Numbered from the stretch's first letter, positions 52,395-62,253 are shown. The stretch is DNA of 64,000 bases from Crossiella sp. S99.2 (GCF_023094165.1 NZ_JALMDK010000008.1:62001-126000); one strand, 5' to 3'. Notes: a model not told the origin generated them from the sequence alone. A program made the numbers and translations.

Positions 52395-53695
52395 GTGAGG
52401 AGCTGACGGAGATCCTTCCGGCATTGCAGGACAATGGGGAATGGCGTTGGTTGCGCACCACCGTGCTGGACCGTCTTGAGGAGGACGGCAACGCGAAATC
52501 GGTGGTGATCAACGTCGATGATCTGACCCGCCGCGAGGTGGACGTGGTCGAGTGGCTGTTGAACTGGAAACCCGGTGTGACGGGCCAGGCCCGTGTCCAG
52601 CTCCACGTACTGGAACGGGAACTGAAAGCCAAGCTGACAAACGGGCCGGGGTTGCACGACACGCTTGCCACGATCATCGGCAGGCCGCTGGCCGACTCCC
52701 GGGCCCAGCGCCGCCAGGACCGGCTGGACGTCCTGGCACGCAACGAACGGAGCCATGCGGCCCTGATCGCCGCGATCAGCCAGGAACGACGCTTGGCTGA
52801 TGAACTTCGGCATCTTGAAGAACTTGGTACGGGCGCTGTGCTCGAGGTGCCATCGCAGTCGCGAACCAAGGCCCGATCGTGGTCGGTGTACCACGCGGTG
52901 CTCCTCGCCGCCGTCGAGCTCTACCGGCGGCTCGACCTCGGGCAGGAGGTTTCGGCGAAAGAGCTCGCCGGCAGCGCCTGGGGCAATACCAAGGGCTGGA
53001 CCTTCGCCCGTGAGCTGGCGTTCATGAACCTGATCGGCAAACCGCTCGACGAGGTGTTCGTGGGCTCCGACGTCGAACTTCGGCTGCGTGGGCCGCTCGT
53101 CTGGACCGCGGACGACGTGATCGCCGACGCGCGAGCCTGTGAGCCCTGGCTCGGTCTGCCGGCGCGCGGGATCGAACTGCTCGGCGAGCTCGACATCAGG
53201 GCGCACGGCATCCTGATCGTCGAGAACATCGACACCTTCCAGCGGGTGTGCGAGTCCGATGACATCACCGACCGATGGCTATGCGTCTTCGGCGGCGGCT
53301 ACATGCATCGGGGTCTGATTCGGTTCCTCAGCTCGGACGAACTTCCGAAAGACATTCCAATCGCGGCGTGGGGCGACCTCGACGCACACGGCATCCACAT
53401 CATCACCAAGGCCTCGCAGAAGTCCGGTCGGCCGATCCACCCCGTCGGTATGGACCTGGAACTGTGGCGCGGCGGAAAGAAACGCGTGCAGACCGAGGAA
53501 CAGCTCGAACGCGCTCGGCAACTGGCCGACACGCTCCGCACGACCGCGGTACCCGAACTGCGGGAGCTGGCGGCCGAGATCGCCAAAACCGGTCAGGGGT
53601 GCGAGCAGGAACCCCTGCGGGCACAGGTACTTCCGACTCTCTTGAGGCAGCTCAAGGCGTTGGAGAGGATAGTGCACCAGGTGGGACGTGTGTAA
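52391..53695 (+). CDS. jetD: Wadjet nuclease subunit JetD (TIGR02679-type, TOPRIM)
   Basis: The 434-residue protein overlaps JetC by 4 bases. It carries a TOPRIM active site: Glu278 in LIVENIDTFQR and the DxD pair Asp329/Asp331 in WGDLDAHG, as in topoisomerase VI-like JetD nucleases that cut the looped plasmid. The N-terminal half is helical and contains a CAP-like winged-helix region (about 150-230). A complete set of catalytic residues suggests the system is active. Confidence 0.88.
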   Translation: MSEELTEILPALQDNGEWRWLRTTVLDRLEEDGNAKSVVINVDDLTRREVDVVEWLLNWKPGVTGQARVQLHVLERELKAKLTNGPGLHDTLATIIGRPLADSRAQRRQDRLDVLARNERSHAALIAAISQERRLADELRHLEELGTGAVLEVPSQSRTKARSWSVYHAVLLAAVELYRRLDLGQEVSAKELAGSAWGNTKGWTFARELAFMNLIGKPLDEVFVGSDVELRLRGPLVWTADDVIADARACEPWLGLPARGIELLGELDIRAHGILIVENIDTFQRVCESDDITDRWLCVFGGGYMHRGLIRFLSSDELPKDIPIAAWGDLDAHGIHIITKASQKSGRPIHPVGMDLELWRGGKKRVQTEEQLERARQLADTLRTTAVPELRELAAEIAKTGQGCEQEPLRAQVLPTLLRQLKALERIVHQVGRV

Positions 53696-53744
53696 CGCAC
53701 CGCATCCCCGCACATCCGGGATCCCGCCGTCGTCGTTCCTTCGG

Positions 53745-54387
53745 CCTGAAGACCGGGCCGCGCAGCTGCCTGGCGCACTCAGCTACGACATCGCCGACCT
53801 GCACCAGACCGCCATGACTATCTGCTGACCTTCGCCCCGCACAAGGCAACCAACCCGGAGCAGCAGGCCCGCCGCCGCTTCCGCGACGAGCTGCGGCTGA
53901 TCAAGCTGCTGCCCCGCATCGTCGCCGATATCCAGCAACTCCTCGCACCCGGGGAAGCCGAACCGCTGCCGGAGCACGAGACGGCCGAGTTGGTGTCGCT
54001 GTGGGACCCGGAGCTGGGCGTGCTGCCCGCTGGCATCAACTACGCCGGGCAGGCCAGTGGTGGAGGCAGGAGGATCGTCGTGCAGTGGACGGTCGTGCTT
54101 GCCACCACCGCGGTCCCGGATCAGGTGCACGGTGCGTTGAGCCGATGGCTGCTGGAGGCCAGCCGGGTATGTGCGTGGGCACCGTGTCGGCCAGAGTCCG
54201 GCACTTGTGGGACAACGTCTCCGCTGCAATCGGGGACGGCGCTGCCGTGCTGGTGCACCCGGCTGACAACGAGCAGTCGTCGCGATCCGTACCGCAGGAG
54301 ACCGCAGGTGCCAGCCCTACGAACTTGACGGGCTCACTGCTCATCCGCTGGCGAGCCCACGGGGACGAATTCCTAGTGCCGTGGTAA
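53745..54387 (+). pseudogene. Frameshifted remnant of an unidentified gene
   Basis: Consecutive pieces of convincing protein occur in three frames: FLRPEDRAAQLPGALSYDIADLH up to about 53812, then DYLLTFAPHKATNPEQQARR through ALSRWLLEASR (about 53816-54165), then MCVGTVSARVRHLWDNVSAA through the stop at 54387. The joins need two frame changes, near 53813 and 54170. The start codon and family are not recognisable. It could be a decayed gene or two sequencing indels; the amino-acid quality of each piece favours a real coding origin. Confidence 0.6.
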
Positions 54388-54651
54388 ACGTGCAGGTCGG
54401 GAAGTGTGTGCCCCACACCTGTGGGATGGTCCGCAGCCCACGCGGCCCGGCTCCCGCAAGTCCACCGCGACAGCCGAGACACCAGCGCCGGCGCGCCGAA
54501 CGGACTCGCGGACGAGTTCGTGTCAACGACGTTCGAATTTTGGTTCTGGCACGGATTCCGGTGCGCCACGAGGCGCTGTTATGTCGGATGGAGGTGAAAG
54601 ACCGTCAGCGGCACACGACAACAGATGTCGTCAATACGAGACAATTGGACC

Positions 54652-55803
54652 ATGACCCGATACGCCTATGATATGGCCCGCCGGGCGCTCCTCGCGACCT
54701 GGGATGTCGGTGTAGGAAGCGTGGCTGAGTTGGTCGCGGAACTGCCGACCTCGGTTGTCGACGACGATGGGATCCGGCTGGGCCACGCCCTCACTCAGCT
54801 ATCTCGTTGCGCCTGGCGGACCTACACCCACCCGGCGAGTGCAGCTGGCAGCGTCGAGATCAACACGGAGGGGTGGCGACGTGAGCAGGAGCGGGAAGCC
54901 CTCGCCGCCGTCATCGAGGCGATCAGGAGTCCCCATCTCCCTCAGGGTGACGGCACGATGGTGCAGGAGTACAGCCCGGTCACAGAGTCCGCGCACCAGG
55001 TCGGGCGCCAACTGCACCGCGTCGCCGACAGTGCCTTGGTGGAGCGGATCGTGGCCGATGCCGAGGCGGAACTTGCCGCGATCGAGGCAGCCGAACGCGG
55101 CGACTTCAGCGGGCGTGCCCGGCAGGCCGTGCAGCTTACCCGGGCCGATGCTTCCCCCGTTCAGGTCAGCGCCGCGGATGCCATCCTGCAAGAGCACCCG
55201 CTTGGGAGTGATCGGTTGTTCGCAGAGGTCGATCCCGTCGCAGCGTCCGTGGCCGCGGCGCACTGGTTGCAGGCGGCGGCCGATGTCGCCGGTGAGGCGG
55301 CGGGACGCGATCCGAGGCAGGTAGTGCTCGAAGCCGATGACATCGAGGCCATTCAGGTACGTACCCCGACCCTGGTGCTTGAACGCCTCAACGATGGTGA
55401 GACGCCGCGACAGGTCGTCACCAGCCTGATTGCTGAGGCGATGGTCGCGGCCACCGGGCACATCCCTGACCTGGCGGCCCTGATTGAGCAGATTAACGAG
55501 GCAGAGGCGCAGGCTCGGCGATTGGGAAAGCAAGTCGGAGAAGTTCGGGAGGCGCTGATGCCTGACCGGATCACCACGCTGGATCCGGCTCGGCCGGCGC
55601 AAGATCTGCTCGAAGACCTTCTGGACGGCATCCGCGGTTGCTGGCTGCTCTACCGGGAGTACGACGACGGTCCGGTGGAGCACGACCCAAGTCAGGACGA
55701 GCCGTCCGAAGAAGACTATGACGCCCATGACGAGCAGGTCGACGAGATGTTCTTCGACGAGGTCCGGGGTGAGGCAGAGAGCAACCGGGAGCGCCTGCTG
55801 TAG
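54652..55803 (+). CDS. Hypothetical acidic protein
   Basis: ATG 54652 (MTRYAYDMARRALL) is chosen over 54625. The 383-residue protein is helical and rich in Ala, Glu and Asp, with segments AVIEAIRSPHLPQGD, AELAAIEAAERGDFSGRA and a very acidic C-terminus (PSQDEPSEEDYDAHDEQVDE). No motif or family is recognised. It lies between the Wadjet operon and the integrase module. Confidence 0.65.
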   Translation: MTRYAYDMARRALLATWDVGVGSVAELVAELPTSVVDDDGIRLGHALTQLSRCAWRTYTHPASAAGSVEINTEGWRREQEREALAAVIEAIRSPHLPQGDGTMVQEYSPVTESAHQVGRQLHRVADSALVERIVADAEAELAAIEAAERGDFSGRARQAVQLTRADASPVQVSAADAILQEHPLGSDRLFAEVDPVAASVAAAHWLQAAADVAGEAAGRDPRQVVLEADDIEAIQVRTPTLVLERLNDGETPRQVVTSLIAEAMVAATGHIPDLAALIEQINEAEAQARRLGKQVGEVREALMPDRITTLDPARPAQDLLEDLLDGIRGCWLLYREYDDGPVEHDPSQDEPSEEDYDAHDEQVDEMFFDEVRGEAESNRERLL

Positions 55804-55841
55804 TTCACATCCCAGTCCATCCGACAAGGCGACCGTGGTGC

Positions 55842-56555
55842 TCACGTCGCCGTGTTCGCCTGGGCGGGGCGCTCTCTGATCATGGCCACCAGCGTTCTGG
55901 CGAGCGTGGCTCCGATCCGGAACCGCTTGCGGAGGGTCTCCGCGGAGATCGGCCGATGATGCATTTCCCAGTGCTGGCGGTCTTCGTACCGTGCACGTTG
56001 GAGCAGTTCGTCCAGCCGGTTCGGTCTGCCGCTGCTGGTTGATTGCTGTGCTTCCGGGGGTCGAACTGGTTCGGGCTCCCGGATTGGCTCAGAGCGTGCG
56101 GGCTGGTGCCGGACGGATTCGGTGGTGGTGGCGATGGTGTGCAGGATGCCGGGGCCGACCTCTGCCCAGCCGATCAACAGCAGTGGGCCGACCGCGTCGA
56201 AGGCTGCTCGGCCCCAGTGGCCGGTGATGATCGGGTCGGCGATGTTGAGCGCGAGTGTCACCGTGCTGCAGAAGATCAGCAGGCGGCGGGCCGGGCGCAG
56301 CAGCTGAGGTGCGGCGCCGGTCACCGCGAGGTGCCGGATGGCGAGCAGGAGGCCAAGGATCGACAGGTCGACCGCGGGTGCCACGAGTGGGGCGATCCAG
56401 ACCGGCACGCCCAGGCGGAGGGCCAGGCTCAGCACGTTGCCGAAGCCGAACAGGAAGGTCAGGCCGACGACCGTGGCCATGATCGCGGTCACCGCGCGGA
56501 TGATCGGGTCCGGCCTGGCGGAAGCCGTGGAAGGAGGGTGCTGGCGCTCAGACAT
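55842..56555 (-). CDS. DUF2637-family membrane protein
   Basis: The 237-residue protein has four membrane segments in its first 140 residues (for example AVTAIMATVVGLTFLFGF, VWIAPLVAPAVDLSILGLLL, LLIFCSTVTLALNIADPI, AFDAVGPLLLIGWAEV) followed by a polar, Pro/Glu-rich cytoplasmic tail ending in an HTH-like segment SAETLRKRFRIGATLARTLV. DUF2637 proteins are common in actinobacterial plasmid transfer and spread regions. Start ATG 56555 overlaps the integrase stop by 8 bases, so it follows the integrase in one transcript. Confidence 0.75.
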   Translation of the reverse strand: MSERQHPPSTASARPDPIIRAVTAIMATVVGLTFLFGFGNVLSLALRLGVPVWIAPLVAPAVDLSILGLLLAIRHLAVTGAAPQLLRPARRLLIFCSTVTLALNIADPIITGHWGRAAFDAVGPLLLIGWAEVGPGILHTIATTTESVRHQPARSEPIREPEPVRPPEAQQSTSSGRPNRLDELLQRARYEDRQHWEMHHRPISAETLRKRFRIGATLARTLVAMIRERPAQANTAT

Positions 56556-57507
56556 TTTCGCCGATCCCCATGCGCAGCTGGGTTTCCTGGGCTCGTTCGG
56601 CGGCGGCGCTCTCGCCATAGTGGCGAGGCATGTCCTCGGAGGTCCAGCCGAGCAGGAGCATGAGGTCGCCGGTGTCGCCGCCGGCGCGTTTCCATTCGTG
56701 GGCGAAGTTGTGGCGCCACCGGTGGGCGTGGACGCCGGTCAGGCCCACCCGTAGGCCCCGGCGTTTGATCATGATCTTGATGCCGTTGGGGGCCAGCCGC
56801 CGGGCGCCGCGTTCGGCGAGCCAGAGGTGGGGCAGGTTCGCGCCGACGTGTTTGTCCCGGGCTCGGAGGTAGCGGCTGAGGGCGCGGGCGGTTCGGGGGC
56901 CGAAGCGGACTCGGCGGTCCCTGTTGCCTTTGCCGTGGTAGTGGACGGAGTCGGTGTTGAGGTTGAGGTCGTCGAGGTTGACGTTGCCGACTTCGGAGAG
57001 GCGGGCGCCGGTGTTGTAGTACAGGCGAATGAGCGCCTCGTCACGGAGATTGACGAAGGACTTGCCTTTGCAGGTGGTCAGGACCTTCTTGGTGTCCTCG
57101 TCGCGGATGACCGGGATGAGCTTCTTGGGGGGCTTGGGTTGCCTTACCCGCTCCATGGGGGACCGGTCGATTTCCTCCTCGTCGTCCCGGAGCCATTTGA
57201 AGAACTGCTGCAGGCCCTTGTGCTTGTTCAGCGCCGTGGCGGCGGAGCGGGTCTCGATCATCCACGCCTGGAAGGACTCGACGTGTGCCCTGGTGACCGC
57301 GGTGGGGTCCTCGGCGGCCTCGTCGGCGTCCGGGTCGGGGGAGTGCTCGGCCAGGTAGCCGGCGAGCTGGGCGGCGGCGAGGAGGTAGTTGTAGCGGGTG
57401 GTCTCGGGGTAGTTGCCTGAGCGCAGGGTGCGGTCCCAGTCGCGCAGGAAGCCGGAGAAGGTCGTGGACAGGTCGGCGGTGAGCTTGTCCAGGTCGAGCA
57501 GAGGCAT
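56548..57507 (-). CDS. int: Tyrosine recombinase (site-specific integrase)
   Basis: The 319-residue protein has a SAM-like N-terminal core-binding domain (residues about 15-125) and a catalytic domain with the Arg in NTGARLSEV (about 175), a HRWRHNFAHEW box (about 255-265), WTSEDMPRHYGES with the nucleophilic Tyr (about 298), and LLLGW. Such integrases move elements into tRNA genes; its start is 117 bp from the tRNA-Pro 3' end. Overlaps the DUF2637 gene. No excisionase gene was recognised nearby. Confidence 0.9.
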   Translation of the reverse strand: MPLLDLDKLTADLSTTFSGFLRDWDRTLRSGNYPETTRYNYLLAAAQLAGYLAEHSPDPDADEAAEDPTAVTRAHVESFQAWMIETRSAATALNKHKGLQQFFKWLRDDEEEIDRSPMERVRQPKPPKKLIPVIRDEDTKKVLTTCKGKSFVNLRDEALIRLYYNTGARLSEVGNVNLDDLNLNTDSVHYHGKGNRDRRVRFGPRTARALSRYLRARDKHVGANLPHLWLAERGARRLAPNGIKIMIKRRGLRVGLTGVHAHRWRHNFAHEWKRAGGDTGDLMLLLGWTSEDMPRHYGESAAAERAQETQLRMGIGENV

Positions 57508-57574
57508 CGGGCGGTCCTCCGAGTCAAGGTGTCGCTGAGCGGCGTGCTCGACCTCGAAGGCAGTGCCAAGATCA

Positions 57575-57616
57575 TAAAAAAGGAGTCCTCGCAGGTGGTG
57601 ACCTGCGAGGACTCCT
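57575..57616 (-). terminator. Intrinsic terminator of the tRNA-Pro gene
   Basis: A 16-bp perfect stem with a 4-base loop (arms 57581-57596 and 57601-57616) followed in the minus direction by six T residues. It lies 7 bp past the 3' end of the tRNA. It also separates the tRNA transcript from the integrase gene. Confidence 0.85.
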
Positions 57617-57623
57617 CAGACCG

Positions 57624-57697
<74 letters not shown>

Positions 57698-58357
57698 GTC
57701 TTGCGTTGTTCTCTCGAACGTGGTGAAGCCTAGCGCACCGCCCCACCCACCCGGAAATCGGGCCCCCCGAAGTGATCATGACCGACCCGCCGGTGCCACG
57801 AATGGACGCATGATCGCGCCGAATTTGCCGGACCGGGAAGTTCGAACAACCCCCTGACCTGCGTGGACGGCTCGCTGTACAACCGGCGGGCTGGATCAGG
57901 GCCGATCAGGGGGTTGATGCTGTGCGGGGTTGGCCGAGGCGCTTGCTGGGGAAGAAGTCGTCGGTCGGCCGGCGCATGGCGCGGGAATCCCCCCTCCCGC
58001 CGCAGCGTTCCTCCCATCCCCTCGGGACGAACTCTCCTGCCGTGCGCCGGTTGTCCTGGCCTACCGAGATGAAGAACGGGAAGCCGTGGGCCGCGGGATC
58101 CCTGGATGGTGTGTGCCACGCGCTGACCCCCGTGCGCACGCCGTTCCGGTGGACCCCTCCTCGACACTCCGCCGGCCCGCGCCCGCGGCTCTCCCCAACT
58201 CCCGCCCGGCCCGGCCGGTCGCCACGCCCCGTGACTGACCAGGGCGTTCGGGGGCGGGAAAGTGTGTCCGGCGGGACCATTGACAGCTCGTTGACGCCGC
58301 GTTGACAGCCCTGCGCTTTGCTGTGGGTCGAGGGGACACAGAAAAGGGGCCGCCGCC
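57698..58357. other. Intergenic region right of the element
   Basis: 660 bp with GC-rich short frames but no ribosome-site-supported gene. It contains the probable promoter of the tRNA at its left side and of the LuxR-type gene at its right. Confidence 0.5.
58280..58307 (+). promoter_or_regulatory. Three TTGAC repeats at 11-bp spacing
   Basis: TTGACA (58280), TTGACG (58291) and TTGACA (58302) recur every 11 bp, one helical turn, 50-80 bp before the LuxR-type ATG. One may be a -35 element; together they look like phased binding sites for a regulator. Confidence 0.5.
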
Positions 58358-59095
58358 ATGGGCTTGAGCTTGTCCAATGAGGTTGAGGGCACGACGTCGC
58401 TGAAATCCGTTGTCCCGGTCGGCGTGGGCGGCAACTCCGCGTTCCTGCGGGCCGCGGAGCCGCGCGACCGGATCACCGTCGCGGTGCGGGTGGACGACCA
58501 ACTACTGGCCGCGGAGATGATTCCGCAGCTCGCTCTCTCGCCCGACCTGCACTTGCTGGCTGCGGGTGAGAGCGCTCCAGCGGACGTGGTGCTGGTGCTC
58601 GGCAACAGCGTCACCGACGAGTTGATCGACGATCTGGCCGCGATGGCCGACCGTGCCGAGAACTTCGCCCAGCGGGTGGTGCTGGTGGCCGGACCGTTGC
58701 GGGAACGCCACCTCAGCCGGATCTTCGGGGTCGGCGTGGTCAGCATCCTGCCCCGCCGCGACATCTCCGCCCGCCTGGTGACCAGGGCGCTCATCGCCAC
58801 CAGGGCGGGCGGCGCGGTGCTGCCGGAGAAGCTGACCCGGTGGCTGGTCGACGAGGCCCGCGGCTTCCAGAGCGATCTGCTGGCCAAGCAGGGGCTGACC
58901 TCCGGCGGGCTGACCGCGCGCGAGGTCGAGGTGCTGCGGCTGATCGCCCAGGGTGAGGACACCGCGCACATCGCCACCCAGCTCAGCTACTCCGAGCGCA
59001 CCATCAAGAAGATCATGCAGGACCTGCTTTCCCGGCTGGAACTGCGAAACCGGGCGCACGCGGTCTCCTACGCGCTGCGCGTCGGGGCCATCTGA
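58358..59095 (+). CDS. LuxR-type DNA-binding regulator
   Basis: ATG 58358 follows AAGGGG with an 8-base spacer. The 245-residue protein has a receiver-like N-terminal domain without an obvious phosphorylation Asp motif (ADVVLVLGNSV, RVVLVAGPLR) and a C-terminal LuxR HTH: GLTAREVEVLRLIAQGEDTA, then IATQLSYSERTIKKIMQDLL (about 180-225). It is probably an atypical response regulator or orphan. It precedes the AfsR-like gene by 84 bp on the same strand. Confidence 0.85.
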   Translation: MGLSLSNEVEGTTSLKSVVPVGVGGNSAFLRAAEPRDRITVAVRVDDQLLAAEMIPQLALSPDLHLLAAGESAPADVVLVLGNSVTDELIDDLAAMADRAENFAQRVVLVAGPLRERHLSRIFGVGVVSILPRRDISARLVTRALIATRAGGAVLPEKLTRWLVDEARGFQSDLLAKQGLTSGGLTAREVEVLRLIAQGEDTAHIATQLSYSERTIKKIMQDLLSRLELRNRAHAVSYALRVGAI

Positions 59096-59179
59096 GCCGG
59101 CGATTCCCCGGGGCCGCAGGCGAAAAAGCCGGACTGTGCGGGGGATTACACTAGAGTTCCAGGCAGCAAGGGGAGCTCA

Positions 59180-62164
59180 GTGAAGCAGGGGCTGGCGTTC
59201 GGATTGCTCGGGCCGGTTCGTGCCTGGCACGACGGAGCCGAGCTGAACCTCGGGTCACCGCAACAGCGACTGACCCTGGCCACATTGCTGCTGGCGGACG
59301 GGCGGGCGGTCCCGGTCGAGGAGATCGCCGCCGCCCTGTGGGGCGAGTCGGTGCCCCGCGCGGCCCGCGGCACCATCCGCACCTACGTCCAGCGGCTGCG
59401 CCGGGTCCTGGAGACCGGCGAGGCCGATCCGGTGATCGTCTCCACCGGTGGCGGCTACGCGGTCCGGGTGCCCGAGGACGCCGTCGACCTGGGCCGGTTC
59501 CGCCGGGACGTGCGCGCGGCGGAGGCCGCCAGGGCGCGCGGGGAGATCAGGGCCGCCGCCGAGCTGTACAAAAGCGCGGTCCAGGAGTGGGACGGCGAGC
59601 CCCTGGCCGGGCTGCACGGCGAGACCGCCGACGCCGAACGCGCCCGGCTGCGCCGCCGCAGGCTCGGCGTGGTCGAGGAGCTGGCCGGGCTCGAACTGGA
59701 CCTGGGCCGCTGCCCCGACCTGGTGGAGCGGCTGGCTGCCGAGGCACAGGCCGAACCGCTGCGGGAGCGGCTGCACGAGCTGCTGATGCTCGGCCTCTAC
59801 CGGGCCGGACGGCAGGCCGAAGCCCTTGCCGTCTATGACAAACTGCGCACCCTGCTGGCCGAGGAACTGGGCGTGGACCCTGGCCCGACCGTGCGCGAAC
59901 TGCACTACCGCATCCTGCGCGCCGACCCCGAACTGCTCGGTGGCCCACGCGAGCAGCCCAAGGTCACTCCGGCCGCCACCCCGGTGGTCACCCCGGCCCA
60001 GCTGCCGCCGGACCTGCCCGCCTTCATCGGCCGCGCCGCCGAACTGGCCGCGCTGACCATGCCGGACCCGCCGGAGCAGAGCTGCCCCGCGGTCGCCGTC
60101 GTGCACGGCACCGCCGGGGTCGGCAAGACCACCTTCGCGGTCCGCTGGGCACACCAGGTGGCCGCGGACTTCCCGGACGGCCAGCTCTACGTCGACCTGC
60201 GCGGATTCGAACCCGAGGAGGTCGTGGTGGAGCCGCGGGAGGCGGTGTGGGGCCTCCTGGATGCGTTGTGCGTACCTACTCAGCTCCGCCCGGACCGCCT
60301 GGACGCGCTGACCGCGCTCTACCGCAGCGTGCTCGCCGAGCGCCGCTGCCTGATCCTGCTGGACAACGCCCGCGACACCGCCCAGGTGCTGCCGCTGCTG
60401 CCGGGCAACCCGAACTGCTTCGTGCTGGTCACCAGCCGGGTCGAGCTGTCCGGGCTGGTCGCGGCCACCGGCGCGCACACCGTGGCGCTGGACATCCTCA
60501 GCGAGGAAGACGCCACCGCCTTCCTGGCCCGCAGGCTGGGCCGGGCCCGGGTGGCGGCCGAACCCGAGGCGGTGCGCGCGATCATCGCCGCCTGCGCCCG
60601 GTTGCCGCTGGCCCTGGCCGTGGTGTGCGCCCGCGCCGCGTACCACCCGGCGTTCAGCCTGGCCGCGGTCGCCGAGGAACTGGAGGCCGCGCGCGGCGGG
60701 CTGGACGCCTTCACCGGCGCGGACAGCCGCTCCGACGTCCGCTCGGTGCTGTCCTGGTCCTACCGCGCGTTGTCCGTGCCCGCCGCCCGGCTGTTCCGGC
60801 TGCTCTCCTTCCACCCCTCCACCAGCATCGACCTGCGTGCCGCGGCCAGCCTGGCCGGTCTGCCGGTGGCCCGCGCGCAGGCACTGTTCCGCGAGCTGAC
60901 CGCCGCCCACCTGGTCGCCGAGATCGCGCCCGGCCGCTTCCACACCCACGACCTGCTGCGTGCCTACGCCCTGGAACTGGTGGCCGCCCAGGACAGTGCC
61001 GCCGACCAGCGCGCGGTGCTGCGCCGCGGCCTGGAACACCACCTGCACACCGCCTACACCGCGGCCAGGGTCCTGTCCGCGCACCAGGACCTGCCCACCC
61101 CCGGCGAGCCCGATCCGGCGGTCAGCCCCCGCGGTTTCGCCAGCTACGAGCAGGCCCTGGACTGGTTCATCCTGGAACACCCGGTGCTGATCGGCCTGAC
61201 CCAGCGCGCCGCCACGGCCGGGTTCGAGCGCCAGGCCTGGATGCTGGCCTGGATGATGCGGCACTACCTGGACTGGGCAGGCCACTGGCGTGACCTGGAA
61301 ACGGTGAACCGGACCGCGCTGCGCGCCGCCACCGACATCGGCGACACCCTGGGCGTGGCCTACGCCCGTCGCGGCATCGCCCGGATCGAGGCCCACCACG
61401 GCCGTTTCGGCGCGGCCCGCACGCTGCTGGCCGAGTCGCTGACCGGGTTCACCGTCGCCGGCGACACCCTGGCCCGCGCCTACACCCACCGCCAGGCCAT
61501 CGGCGTACGCCAACTCGAAGGCGACTACGCGGGAGCCCTGGAAGAAGCCACCGCCGCCCTGGCCCTGTTCCGCGCCGCGGGCTCCGCGGTCGGCGAGGGC
61601 GCCGGCCTGCTCGGCCTGGCCGCCAACCAGACCCGCCTCGGCCGCCCCGAGGACGCCCTGGTCTCCGGCGGCCGGGCCCTGGATCTGCTGATGGCCGCGG
61701 GCGACCTGTACGACCTGGCCCTGACCCTGGAGGTGCTCGGCCGCGCGTGCGCCGCACTGGGCCGCTTCGCCGAGTCCGCGGGCTATCGCGAACGCGGCAT
61801 CGAGCTGTCCAAGTCCATGGCCAACCGAGGCGACTTCGTCACCTCCTTGCTGCACCGCATGGTCACCTCGGCGCTGATCTACCTGAGCGAGGCCCGCTAC
61901 CAGGCAGGCCAGCACGACCGCGCGAACGCCGCCCTGCGCGAGGCCCTGACCAGACTGCACGACGAACTGAACGAGCCCTACCTGGTGATCGGCGGCGGCG
62001 ACGGCGCCACCGAGGACGCCCTCCGCGACGTGCTGGCCACCCTGGCCGAGTTCCTGGCAGACCCGGACGAGGACGCGGACTGGTACGACCGAGCAGGCAC
62101 AGTCCTGCACAAGGTAGCCAGCACCGCCGAAGAACTGGGCCTGGGCGCGTACCTGACGGAATAA
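59180..62164 (+). CDS. AfsR/SARP-type STAND regulator
   Basis: GTG 59180 has GGGGAG 5 bases upstream. The 994-residue protein has an OmpR-like winged helix and BTAD domain at the N-terminus (residues about 5-250: GSPQQRLTLATLLLADGRAV, and YRAGRQAEALAVYDKLRTLL), NB-ARC with Walker A GTAGVGKTT (about 310-318) and Walker B CLILLDNARD, winged helix, and C-terminal TPRs (for example TRLGRPEDALVSGGRALDL). It is the full-length counterpart of the shorter STAND protein at 2811-4988. Typically it regulates secondary metabolism. Confidence 0.9.
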   Translation: MKQGLAFGLLGPVRAWHDGAELNLGSPQQRLTLATLLLADGRAVPVEEIAAALWGESVPRAARGTIRTYVQRLRRVLETGEADPVIVSTGGGYAVRVPEDAVDLGRFRRDVRAAEAARARGEIRAAAELYKSAVQEWDGEPLAGLHGETADAERARLRRRRLGVVEELAGLELDLGRCPDLVERLAAEAQAEPLRERLHELLMLGLYRAGRQAEALAVYDKLRTLLAEELGVDPGPTVRELHYRILRADPELLGGPREQPKVTPAATPVVTPAQLPPDLPAFIGRAAELAALTMPDPPEQSCPAVAVVHGTAGVGKTTFAVRWAHQVAADFPDGQLYVDLRGFEPEEVVVEPREAVWGLLDALCVPTQLRPDRLDALTALYRSVLAERRCLILLDNARDTAQVLPLLPGNPNCFVLVTSRVELSGLVAATGAHTVALDILSEEDATAFLARRLGRARVAAEPEAVRAIIAACARLPLALAVVCARAAYHPAFSLAAVAEELEAARGGLDAFTGADSRSDVRSVLSWSYRALSVPAARLFRLLSFHPSTSIDLRAAASLAGLPVARAQALFRELTAAHLVAEIAPGRFHTHDLLRAYALELVAAQDSAADQRAVLRRGLEHHLHTAYTAARVLSAHQDLPTPGEPDPAVSPRGFASYEQALDWFILEHPVLIGLTQRAATAGFERQAWMLAWMMRHYLDWAGHWRDLETVNRTALRAATDIGDTLGVAYARRGIARIEAHHGRFGAARTLLAESLTGFTVAGDTLARAYTHRQAIGVRQLEGDYAGALEEATAALALFRAAGSAVGEGAGLLGLAANQTRLGRPEDALVSGGRALDLLMAAGDLYDLALTLEVLGRACAALGRFAESAGYRERGIELSKSMANRGDFVTSLLHRMVTSALIYLSEARYQAGQHDRANAALREALTRLHDELNEPYLVIGGGDGATEDALRDVLATLAEFLADPDEDADWYDRAGTVLHKVASTAEELGLGAYLTE

Positions 62165-62253
62165 CCACCAGCGCCTTCCCCCAAGGTCCCAGCCCTATCT
62201 CCAATGGCTCGGGCACACGATTCCGGAACTGGCTCAGTTCGTACGACCGTTGG

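Noticed and set aside
1..56500. Left attachment copy of the tRNA-Pro 3' end
   Set aside because: I did not notice a second copy of the T-arm/acceptor sequence in the window; the left end is presumably outside, but an exact search would be decisive.
57906..58280. A 124-residue minus-strand frame in the gap right of the tRNA
   Set aside because: Arg/Gly/Pro-rich, no ribosome site, no family; treated as non-coding.
59255..62110. A 951-residue minus-strand frame opposite the AfsR-like gene
   Set aside because: It is Gly/Gln/Ala-rich without domains and lies opposite a gene with clear motifs; a GC-rich shadow.
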